The translations under genes and the position numbers were made by a program. Below, in pieces: positions 1 to 5,490 of a stretch of 5,490 bases of DNA. Within the stretch, counting starts at the first letter, position 1, and each line of letters begins with the position of its first letter. The stretch comes from Bryobacterales bacterium (GTDB taxonomy: Bacteria; Acidobacteriota; Terriglobia; Bryobacterales; Bryobacteraceae): NCBI GenBank assembly GCA_003142355.1, contig PLMF01000168.1:8469-13958 (forward strand). The letters are read 5' to 3'. Below the pieces are notes generated by a model. It searched no databases. It was not told the DNA's origin and saw only the letters and a program-made list of their open reading frames with translations.

Positions 1-2
1 AA

Positions 3-323
3 GCCAGCCGACGGAAGCGACCGGAAGACAGTTCGTTTGGAGACAAGCTCCTGCGAAGCGCACGGCAGGCACGCGACTGGGTACAAGGCAAGCCAGCCCG
101 CGTGCGAGTCACCTACGTCCCGGCGCCGCAGGTGGACGTGCGAAAACTGCGTGCCAGGATGGGATTGAGTCAAACGCAGTTTGCCGCGAAGTTTGGTTTC
201 TCGCTGGATTCGATTCAGAATTGGGAACAAGGTCACCGGCAGCCGGAAGGGCCTGCGCGTACCCTCCTTGTCGTGATTGCAAAGAATCCCAAGGCGGTCG
301 AGAAGGCACTTGGCTCAGCCTGA
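3..323 (+). CDS. HigA/NadS-like XRE-family HTH antitoxin, 5'-truncated by window edge
   Basis: This is the C-terminal part of a small helix-turn-helix DNA-binding protein. It most resembles antitoxins of the HigA/NadS type, which bind a RelE-like toxin and repress their own operon. The frame is open from base 3, giving 106 visible residues and a TGA stop at 321-323. A GTG at 102 could be read as a start, but the upstream residues (FGDKLLRSARQARDWVQGK) continue the N-terminal helix typical of the family, so the true start lies left of the window. The HTH runs over about residues 48-75 of the visible part: the first helix covers VRKLRARMGLSQ, followed by QFAAKFGF, then the recognition helix SLDSIQNWEQG. 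The usual RQPEGPAR turn and a C-terminal helix (LLVVIAKNPKAVEKAL) follow. In these operons the toxin gene commonly precedes the antitoxin and would be outside the window. The family call is strong; the exact subfamily and the presence of a toxin are inferred. Confidence 0.85.
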   Translation, partial: ASRRKRPEDSSFGDKLLRSARQARDWVQGKPARVRVTYVPAPQVDVRKLRARMGLSQTQFAAKFGFSLDSIQNWEQGHRQPEGPARTLLVVIAKNPKAVEKALGSA

Positions 324-579
324 AAGGGGCATCGGGCCGGCACTGACTGGAACGGCGTTTCAGGGGAGAAATCCTGCGGACTGTGCCGACGATTAGCCGT
401 TTTGGCAATCTCGGAAGGGTCTTTAAGGGCGGCGAATCAGAGCTTCTCGATGATCCTGCACGTGCTCGCCCGTTGACGCACGTCCGCGCGCTCGTTCTGC
501 CCGGCCAGCCCGATGAGATGCCGCCGCGACCGTCAAACTGCTCTTGGAAGCTCAATCCCTCACAGTTCTACCTCGCTCT

Positions 580-623
580 TTCGGCGCGGTAGTCTTTTCA
601 GCGAACAACGCCCGCGCGCCGAA
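580..623. repeat. 9-bp perfect inverted repeat upstream of the ATPase gene
   Basis: TTCGGCGCG at 580-588 is matched exactly by its reverse complement CGCGCCGAA at 615-623, with 26 bases between. It ends about 60 bases before the start of the large ATPase gene, so it lies where an operator or leader structure could act. As RNA it would form a GC-rich stem with a large loop. There is no T-tract after it, so it is not a standard terminator. A regulatory role is inferred from position only; in GC-rich DNA such a match can also arise by chance. Confidence 0.4.
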
Positions 624-679
624 CGGCAAACGCTCCGGTCCGCTATCCTGGAGTGTTGGGGAGTTTCTGAAGAAGAGAC

Positions 680-684
680 GGGAG
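680..684 (+). promoter_or_regulatory. Shine-Dalgarno GGGAG that bears on the start of the ATPase gene
   Basis: GGGAG at 680-684 lies 7 bases before the GTG at 692, which is a near-ideal spacing. It is only 1 base before the GTG at 686, which is too close to work for that codon. A weaker purine run (GAAGAAGAG, 669-677) could serve the 686 start. The two candidate starts differ by only two residues (MQV versus M), and 692 has the better site. A stronger-looking AGGAAGGAG at 694-702 has no in-frame start at a usable distance. Confidence 0.5.
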
Positions 685-685
685 T

Positions 686-3600
686 GTGCAAGTGAGGAAG
701 GAGTATCCTTGGACGCGGTTTTGGACACCGAGAGACGCAGAACTGACGCTATATAGTGATGCGTACCTTCCCGATCCGGAAGACCCTTACTCCCGGTTTC
801 ACAATCTGAAAGCGTCAACGTTCAAGACTCTCTCTGCCGAAAAGTGCAATGTGCTGCTTGGCGAGGGCGGCATGGGCAAGAGCCGAAGTTTGGAGCGCGA
901 CCACGCTTGTATGGTGGCCTTGTGGGAAGCCCAAAACGAACACGGCTTCCTCATCGATTTGGCCGTCTTGGCAAACCCCAGTGATCTTAATTTCCGCCTC
1001 CAGCAGGATGCCATCTTTCAGACCTGGCTCCACGGAGACCGGGTTATGCATCTGACTTTGGACTCGCTCGATGAAGCGCTTCCCTTTCAGCCGAATCTGC
1101 CGAAGATTCTGCTTGGCGTCCTGGATGGTCTCCCGAGGGAGGGGCTGCGGTTTTCGATCGCGTGTCGCTCGGTTGCATGGCTGCCGTTCTTTGAAGACGG
1201 TCTTAGAACCCTCTTCGGGTCAGAAGGCGTTCACGTTTGGCGCTTAGCTCCGCTTCGGCAAGAGGATGTCAAAATCGCTGCCGCAGCAAGCGGTCTGGAC
1301 GGCGAACGGTTTCTGCGCGCCGTAGCGGAGAAGAACGTTGAACCGCTGGCGGCGCACCCGTTGACGCTTGAACTGCTGTTGCGCTCAGTCTCCGGCGGGG
1401 CCTCCTTTCCTGACGACCTGGCCGAGTTGTACGAGCGCGGTTGCAGAACATTCCTGTTTGAACCTCCTGATTCCAGCCGCGCTGCCGCAACGCCTCGAAT
1501 GGACGCGGACCAAATGATCGCAGTTGCCGGGCGCATCGCATGCGCGACGCTATTTGGGGCGCGACCGGCCGTGGATACGAACGAGGTTGATGCGTGCCCT
1601 CCCGATGCTGTGAGAATCGGCGACCTTGCGTCGGGTTGTGAGACGGTGCGCGGAACTGCTTTTGACGTCGGGACCCTCGATGTGTGGGAAGTGATCCACA
1701 GTGGCCTCTTCACGCGATCTGGTTTTCAGTTCAGGTGGACTCACAAGAGCTTCGCCGAGTTTCTGGCCGCACATCACCTGCGGACCGAGAGCACGTCCCT
1801 TTCCCAGATCATGAAGCTCCTCCGCGCAGCCGGTCAGGTTGCTCCTGCGTTGTCCGGTGTCGCCGCCTGGCTTGCCGCAATGCGAGAAGATGTCCTCGCC
1901 GAGATTCTGCGGACCGATCCGGAGGTTCTCCTCGAGGCTGACCTAACGAGGACCAGCGCCGCCGTCCGGGCGGAACTTGTTGACTTTCTGGTCCGGCAGG
2001 CGGAAGCCGAGAATCCTTTCATATACCAGTGGGGCCTGTTTTGGAAATACAGGAAACTGAAACATCCAGGTTTAAAGGAGCAACTAGGACCTCGACTGGA
2101 CGTCTCTCAACCCGCCACAGTCCGGAAACTGGCGGCAGACATCGCAAACGCGTGCGGCGAGGCAGGGCTCAGCGGCAAGCTCGTGGACATCACTTTGAAT
2201 GAGGGCGAGCCGCTCTTCCTTCGCCTTCACGCCGCATGGTGCGTGACAGAGCACGGCAGCGCCGACGAGAAGGCGCGTCTTCGCCCGTTGGCGCTTAAGC
2301 CGGGCAGCGACAAGGACCAACAACATCTGCAGGCTCAAGCTCTGTCAGCTGTATGGCCAACCCACGTGACGTGGCAGGAGATTCGTGACAGCCTTGGGAC
2401 GAGGGATTACGAGCAGACGGACGCTGTGGGGAGGTTCTTGGCTCATGACTTCGTTCAGGGACTACCAGAGCGCGAATTTGCCGACTGCCTAGCGTGGCTG
2501 GCCAGGGAGCATTCGAATCCGAACGCTCTCTCGGGCTGGGCTGGCGCGGCCGATCAGCTCATACTCCGGGCGATGAACCATGTTGATGATGCGGCGATCA
2601 GACGGGCGCTCGCCGATCTCTTGGCCGCCCGGGTTACAGGACACTACCTCGTATTCGATTCTCGCGGGATCTCCCGGCGCGAGCGCTATACCTTGGGATC
2701 GGCTGACAAGCGACGACAACTCGCTTCTGAACTGGTGCCGCGGCTCAGTGGGAAGACATATGTCGGGTGGCCGTTACTGCGGGAGCCTGCTCCCCTGCTG
2801 CTTCCGAGCGACCTTGAATTCGCGGTCGAAGAGTGGAAGAAGGCTGGCCCTGAAATTCGGCCAAATTGGGAGTGTATTGTCGGATCGCTTACCGACTGGG
2901 AAACGCCCGGAGTGCGATCGAGGGTTTTCGCTCTGACAGCGGACCGCCCGGATCTGAAAGCGGCGCTTCGATGCTGGTGGCTCAACAGGCGGCGCGGCAT
3001 CAGGTGCGAGGAGGAACGCAAAACTGAGGAACAGGAAACGTCTGCACGCAAGCGAAGCGCCCGAATTCGAAGGCTTCAGTATCTGATTACCCTATCCGAA
3101 CGCAATCCGCGCGCGGTCAGCCGACTCTTGGAACTCATGTCGGCGCCGCTGGAGAGCGACATCGCGGAACGGCTGTTTCACCCGAACCTCCGGGAGCTTG
3201 CTGGCTGGTCGGTACTGACGGCTCCCGAGACGACCCGGCTTGTTGACGCCGCAAAGTGGTTCTTGGCGGAGGGCCCTTCGTATACGGCCAGGTCCATCCG
3301 TCATGGAGGGCCTGGCATGAGCGAACTGGCGGCGTACAAAATCCTGAGGGACCGCATCGTGCATGAGCCCGAATACCTGACCTCTTTGCCTGCCCCCGTG
3401 CTTTCAAAATGGATTCCTGGAATCCTCCTCTGCCAGATATCCGGAACCAATGAAGAACTGGACGAGCCTGATCGCGCTTTGCGCGATGTCGTGCTCGCCA
3501 GGGCACCGGAGGTGGTGCACTGGGCGACGGCTCTGATACTCCGTCGGGATCGAATCCATAACCCTGACCGGGCACTTCAATGGTTGACCCGCGAACGGCA

Positions 3601-4912
3601 GTCGCTGCAACTCGATCAAATTATCTTTGACGCTATAAATCGCCCCACTGCGTCTGAGAACCTGTACATCGCCGGCCTTCGAGTGCTCTTTGAACATGGG
3701 TTACAGGAGGCTGAGAAATTGGCGAAGGATAATCTCGCCCTGCTGAATACCACGGGAGGGAATGACCGCCGGATCGCCTGTAGCACTGCCGTTTGGGTGG
3801 GGCAGTGTCATGAACAGGCGTGGCCGGCAGTGTGGTCAGAAATGAAGTCCAACGGCGGCTTTGCCAAGGCGGTATTGGAGGTTATGTGTTCAACGGGCAA
3901 CATCAGTACCACGCTTGGTGCATGGCTTCCCGAATCGGATTGTGCCGATCTATACCGCTGGTTGCGTTCGACATTCGGCGCTCCTCCGAACTCCGATCTT
4001 TTCCATCGCGATGCCGTGCACACGGTTCAGGGGAACATCCTGCACTGGCTGCAGGAGCGCTCCACAGCGGTCGCGGTTGCCGTCTTGGACCAGTTGGAGC
4101 GCGAGTACCCCGCGGACTGGTGGATACGAAAGGCCACGTGGGAGGCGCGCCGAGGATTGATACAGAGCAGTTGGCAGCCGCTCGATCCCGCGACTGTTAT
4201 CCAAGTGATCCAAGACCGGCGGTATCTGCTCGTGCGCGACGAGATGGAGTTGATGGAGGATCTCCTGGAAGCGCTGGACGAGCTTCAGGTGAGACTGCGC
4301 GATACTGGGGACCGCGTGAGGCGACTATGGAACGAGTATCACGTCGGGCGGTCTCTGGCCTACAAGCCGAAACCGGAAGAGCCCGTGTCGCGGGAAATCG
4401 CCCTCGAACTCGCGGACCTTCTCAAACGCCGGGGCGTTACCGCGACGCTTGAGACCAAGATCCGCGAAGGGGAATATGTTGACATCCATGTGTCAGCGAT
4501 GACCGCTTCTTCGGTTCCAAAATGGATTTCGCTCATTATCGAAGTAAAGGGCTGTTGGAATCCGGCGGTCAGGACGGCCCTCGACAGCCAGTTGGCAGAG
4601 CGCTACCTGAAGAACAAGCAGTCGCCGTTCGGTATTTATTTGGTCGCATGGTTTACGTGCGAACAGTGGGATAGCAGGGATACCGAACGAAAATCCCTGG
4701 CGTCAAGAGATACCCTGGAGGATCTCAAGGCATTTCTGGAAGCGGAGGCGAAGCGTGTCAGTGCTGAAAGCGCCGTGTGTATCCGAAGTTTCGTTCTAGA
4801 TGCGACGTTGCCGGGAGTGCGGCCCAAACCCAAGAGTGGCGGCAAGCACGGCACGAGGTCGGCCTCGCGCAAGAAAAGTACTCGAAGCGCAGTCGTCAAA
4901 AGACGGGCATGA
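686..4912 (+). CDS. STAND/NACHT-family ATPase with long helical middle and C-terminal PD-(D/E)XK nuclease-like domain; putative defence protein
   Basis: This encodes a very large cytosolic signal-transduction ATPase; I see no signal peptide or membrane segment. Numbering is from GTG 686; GTG 692 has the better ribosome binding site. Residues 1-55 are a short leader. Walker A is GEGGMGKS (59-66). Walker B is LTLDSLDE (123-130), with the extra acidic residues usual in NACHT ATPases, and IACRS (158-162) is sensor-1-like. RLAPL (186-190) and AAHPLTLELL (222-231) match the helical and winged-helix part of STAND proteins, and HKSFAEFLAAHHL (353-365) is the family's typical boundary motif. Residues 366 to about 1230 are helical, Leu/Ala/Trp-rich and HEAT/TPR-like, with a highly charged stretch at 768-796. 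Residues about 1235-1375 look like a PD-(D/E)XK nuclease: helix EIALELADLL, VDIHV with D1266, IIEVKG with E1286 and K1288, then QLAERYL (Q1302) and GIYLVAWF. The last 30 residues hold 12 Lys/Arg and no acidic residue. I recall similar large uncharacterised bacterial proteins with the same EVKGCWN signature. The ATPase call is strong, the nuclease call good, and the anti-phage role inferred. Confidence 0.85.
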   Translation: MQVRKEYPWTRFWTPRDAELTLYSDAYLPDPEDPYSRFHNLKASTFKTLSAEKCNVLLGEGGMGKSRSLERDHACMVALWEAQNEHGFLIDLAVLANPSDLNFRLQQDAIFQTWLHGDRVMHLTLDSLDEALPFQPNLPKILLGVLDGLPREGLRFSIACRSVAWLPFFEDGLRTLFGSEGVHVWRLAPLRQEDVKIAAAASGLDGERFLRAVAEKNVEPLAAHPLTLELLLRSVSGGASFPDDLAELYERGCRTFLFEPPDSSRAAATPRMDADQMIAVAGRIACATLFGARPAVDTNEVDACPPDAVRIGDLASGCETVRGTAFDVGTLDVWEVIHSGLFTRSGFQFRWTHKSFAEFLAAHHLRTESTSLSQIMKLLRAAGQVAPALSGVAAWLAAMREDVLAEILRTDPEVLLEADLTRTSAAVRAELVDFLVRQAEAENPFIYQWGLFWKYRKLKHPGLKEQLGPRLDVSQPATVRKLAADIANACGEAGLSGKLVDITLNEGEPLFLRLHAAWCVTEHGSADEKARLRPLALKPGSDKDQQHLQAQALSAVWPTHVTWQEIRDSLGTRDYEQTDAVGRFLAHDFVQGLPEREFADCLAWLAREHSNPNALSGWAGAADQLILRAMNHVDDAAIRRALADLLAARVTGHYLVFDSRGISRRERYTLGSADKRRQLASELVPRLSGKTYVGWPLLREPAPLLLPSDLEFAVEEWKKAGPEIRPNWECIVGSLTDWETPGVRSRVFALTADRPDLKAALRCWWLNRRRGIRCEEERKTEEQETSARKRSARIRRLQYLITLSERNPRAVSRLLELMSAPLESDIAERLFHPNLRELAGWSVLTAPETTRLVDAAKWFLAEGPSYTARSIRHGGPGMSELAAYKILRDRIVHEPEYLTSLPAPVLSKWIPGILLCQISGTNEELDEPDRALRDVVLARAPEVVHWATALILRRDRIHNPDRALQWLTRERQSLQLDQIIFDAINRPTASENLYIAGLRVLFEHGLQEAEKLAKDNLALLNTTGGNDRRIACSTAVWVGQCHEQAWPAVWSEMKSNGGFAKAVLEVMCSTGNISTTLGAWLPESDCADLYRWLRSTFGAPPNSDLFHRDAVHTVQGNILHWLQERSTAVAVAVLDQLEREYPADWWIRKATWEARRGLIQSSWQPLDPATVIQVIQDRRYLLVRDEMELMEDLLEALDELQVRLRDTGDRVRRLWNEYHVGRSLAYKPKPEEPVSREIALELADLLKRRGVTATLETKIREGEYVDIHVSAMTASSVPKWISLIIEVKGCWNPAVRTALDSQLAERYLKNKQSPFGIYLVAWFTCEQWDSRDTERKSLASRDTLEDLKAFLEAEAKRVSAESAVCIRSFVLDATLPGVRPKPKSGGKHGTRSASRKKSTRSAVVKRRA

Positions 4913-4925
4913 GCGTGACTCCGGT

Positions 4926-4947
4926 TTGGACTCCAGTTGGACTCCAG
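4926..4947. repeat. Perfect 11-bp tandem duplication just after the ATPase stop
   Basis: TTGGACTCCAG occurs twice head to tail, at 4926-4936 and 4937-4947. A third, degenerate relative (TGACTCCGG, 4916-4924) precedes them. The array starts 13 bases past the TGA stop of the large gene. It may be replication slippage in non-coding DNA. I see no protein-binding motif or hairpin in it and assign no function. Confidence 0.6.
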
Positions 4948-5142
4948 CGACGTACATTCGGAGGTTGAGAGCGACGTGGTCGGACGTCTAAGTGCTTGTT
5001 GTATCTATTCGATAGGGGTGGTGGCCAGGGACGGACGCCAGTCCTTTCAGGGCTGCTATCCACGATAAGTCCTGGTATGTCCCGATCCGAGAAACGACAG
5101 GCACTCAGGCCGGGAGCCGGCTTCCCAGAACGGTTAAACACC

Positions 5143-5164
5143 CCTGGCGGACCCGTCTGCCAGG
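5143..5164. repeat. 10-bp inverted repeat, possible hairpin or terminator stem
   Basis: CCTGGCGGAC (5143-5152) and GTCTGCCAGG (5155-5164) are reverse complements except for one position, which would be a G-U wobble in RNA. The centre is CC, so the innermost pair would open to give a tetraloop. The stem is GC-rich and should be stable. The bases that follow (TTGTGGG) are not a proper T-tract, so an intrinsic terminator is possible but weak. It lies 231 bases after the ATPase stop and 30 bases before the GTG of the small ORF, so it may separate the two units. Confidence 0.5.
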
Positions 5165-5171
5165 TTGTGGG

Positions 5172-5183
5172 ATCACCGGTGAT
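5172..5183. promoter_or_regulatory. 12-bp perfect palindrome, candidate operator
   Basis: ATCACCGGTGAT reads the same on both strands. Its last base is the first base of a TATATT (5183-5188) that fits a -10 box at five of six positions. No good -35 box lies 16-18 bases upstream of it. A palindrome touching a -10 box just before a small gene is a typical position for a dimeric repressor site, for instance one used in autoregulation. The palindrome is directly visible; its role as an operator is inferred. Confidence 0.4.
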
Positions 5184-5193
5184 ATATTGACGA

Positions 5194-5430
5194 GTGGGCA
5201 CACGGCACGGAAATCAGGAGAGCGAAACGTTCGATCAAAGCGCCAACCAGAAGCCTGCGGGATGCGCTGCAGTCACCGACTACCTTCGGCAGATGGCGGC
5301 TCATGGCGACGTGAAAAAGGCGCTGCAGATTCTGTCTCGCGCAGGCGCTGGGAATCCGCCGATGGCCGGAGACGAGTTGGTGCAGGCTTCAATGAAAGTT
5401 GTGCGACGGCGGGGCCGCGCCCGCGGGTAG
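5194..5430 (+). CDS. Small hypothetical protein with a GNPPMAGDEL motif; start uncertain, possibly decayed
   Basis: This reads as a 78-residue protein from GTG 5194 to a TAG at 5428-5430. I do not recognise the family. The visible parts are a helical segment (VTDYLRQMAAHGDVKKALQI), then LSRAGAGNPPMAGDEL, and a basic tail (KVVRRRGRARG). Short proteins with a helix followed by a PP-x-x-GDEL-like turn remind me of small antitoxin-like ORFs, but this is an impression and not an assignment. The GTG has no Shine-Dalgarno. The only good one, AGGAG at 5216-5220, sits 6 bases before an in-frame ACG at 5227. If ACG replaced an original ATG, the gene may be translated poorly or be decaying. The codon choice over the middle of the frame looks coding. 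It is separated from the ATPase gene by about 280 bases containing hairpins, so co-transcription is doubtful. Confidence 0.4.
   Translation: MGTRHGNQESETFDQSANQKPAGCAAVTDYLRQMAAHGDVKKALQILSRAGAGNPPMAGDELVQASMKVVRRRGRARG
5216..5229 (+). promoter_or_regulatory. Shine-Dalgarno AGGAG followed by an in-frame ACG codon
   Basis: AGGAG (5216-5220) is followed after 6 bases by ACG (5227-5229), which is in frame with the small ORF. No ATG, GTG or TTG stands at a usable distance in any frame. If transcription starts about 6-7 bases after the TATATT at 5183-5188, the leader would be about 30 bases with this site inside it. That geometry makes 5227 a more natural start than the GTG at 5194, apart from the codon itself. 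Confidence 0.35.
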
Positions 5431-5468
5431 CTTCGCCCAATGGCACCAGCCGTATCCGACTGTGAGGA

Positions 5469-5488
5469 GGCCGACGAGGGCGTCGGCC
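5469..5488. repeat. Perfect 8-bp stem, 4-base loop hairpin at the window's right edge
   Basis: GGCCGACG (5469-5476), loop AGGG, then CGTCGGCC (5481-5488) form a fully paired GC-rich stem. It begins 39 bases after the TAG of the small ORF, a usual place for a terminator. The window ends two bases later, so a T-tract cannot be seen. It could instead be one copy of a dispersed palindromic (REP-like) element. An AGGAGG at 5465-5470 overlaps its left arm, but no start codon follows within the window. Confidence 0.5.
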
Positions 5489-5490
5489 GC

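Larger units (their letters stand above)
324..685. other. 362-base intergenic region without a convincing gene
   Basis: This is the gap between the antitoxin stop and the large ATPase gene. Short frames can be read through it, for example a GTG-initiated 69-codon frame at 383-592. None has a well-placed ribosome binding site or a recognisable protein pattern. An in-frame TGA at 668-670 sets the 5' limit of the downstream ORF. I found no rho-independent terminator with a T-tract after the antitoxin gene and no convincing paired -35/-10 boxes. A TTGACG at 473-478 has no matching -10, and a TATCCT at 644-649 has no matching -35. The clear structure is the inverted repeat at 580-623, listed separately. 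The length suggests that the ATPase gene has its own promoter here rather than being read from the antitoxin operon. Confidence 0.6.

Noticed and set aside
109..555. 148-residue reverse-strand open frame across the antitoxin gene and the gap
   Set aside because: It lies antisense to the well-supported HTH gene for about half its length, and its translation is Arg/Ser/Pro-rich without any domain pattern.
383..592. 69-residue GTG-initiated frame in the gap before the ATPase gene
   Set aside because: The nearest purine-rich site (GGGGAG, 363-368) is 14 bases from the GTG, the protein shows no recognisable motif, and its end overlaps the inverted repeat at 580-623.
1231..1713. 160-residue reverse-strand frame inside the ATPase gene
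   Set aside because: It is antisense to the conserved STAND region and is explained by GC-rich codon composition of the real gene.
3820..4452. 210-residue forward frame overlapping the ATPase gene
   Set aside because: It is an out-of-frame shadow; the translation is rich in Arg, Gly and Ser with no domain, while the main frame is continuous there.
4909..4968. ATG overlapping the ATPase stop (ATGA) with a 19-codon frame
   Set aside because: The overlap resembles translational coupling, but there is no Shine-Dalgarno and the peptide mainly encodes the 11-bp tandem repeat.
4946..4977. Direct repeat AGCGACGT at 4946-4953 and 4970-4977
   Set aside because: Eight bases is too short to stand out, and there is no element between the copies to suggest a target-site duplication.
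4896..5201. 101-residue reverse-strand frame across the 3' intergenic region
   Set aside because: No recognisable protein pattern, and it runs through the tandem repeat, the inverted repeat and the palindrome, which look non-coding.
324..5490. CRISPR array, tRNA or insertion sequence
   Set aside because: No regularly spaced repeats, no cloverleaf with a T-loop motif, and no transposase-like frame or matching terminal inverted repeats were seen.

Overview
The window comes from a bacterium with a moderately GC-rich genome. No 16S gene or lineage-specific marker is present, so I do not name a taxon. All credible genes lie on the + strand. The content is accessory in character: the end of a toxin-antitoxin antitoxin, one very large STAND-type ATPase, and a small unknown ORF. 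This is what a defence or mobile island looks like, although no transposase, integrase or attachment site is visible.

Layout: (1) 3-323 is the C-terminal part of a HigA/NadS-like helix-turn-helix antitoxin that is cut by the left window edge; its toxin partner would lie to the left. (2) 324-685 is a long gap with no convincing gene. It holds a 9-bp inverted repeat (580-623) and ends in a Shine-Dalgarno for the next gene. (3) 686-4912 is a single intact ORF of about 1,400 residues. It has an N-terminal NACHT-like P-loop ATPase (Walker A GEGGMGKS, Walker B LTLDSLDE), a very long alpha-helical middle, and a C-terminal PD-(D/E)XK nuclease-like domain (D1266, E1286-V-K1288, Q1302) followed by a strongly basic tail. 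(4) 4913-5193 is non-coding and contains an 11-bp tandem duplication, a 10-bp inverted repeat and a perfect 12-bp palindrome. (5) 5194-5430 is a small ORF of unknown function whose best ribosome binding site points to an ACG codon. (6) The window ends in a perfect 8-bp stem hairpin (5469-5488).

The centre of interest is the large gene. Bacterial NACHT/STAND proteins such as Avs and bNACHT are known phage sensors. They usually carry the effector at the N-terminus, the ATPase in the middle and the sensor repeats at the C-terminus. Here the ATPase begins only about 55 residues from the start and the nuclease-like domain is at the far C-terminus, with roughly 850 helical residues between. I infer a self-contained sensor-switch-nuclease defence protein with inverted domain order. 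The sequence supports the domains; the defence role is inference. The neighbouring antitoxin fits a defence or stability island but is probably a separate transcription unit.
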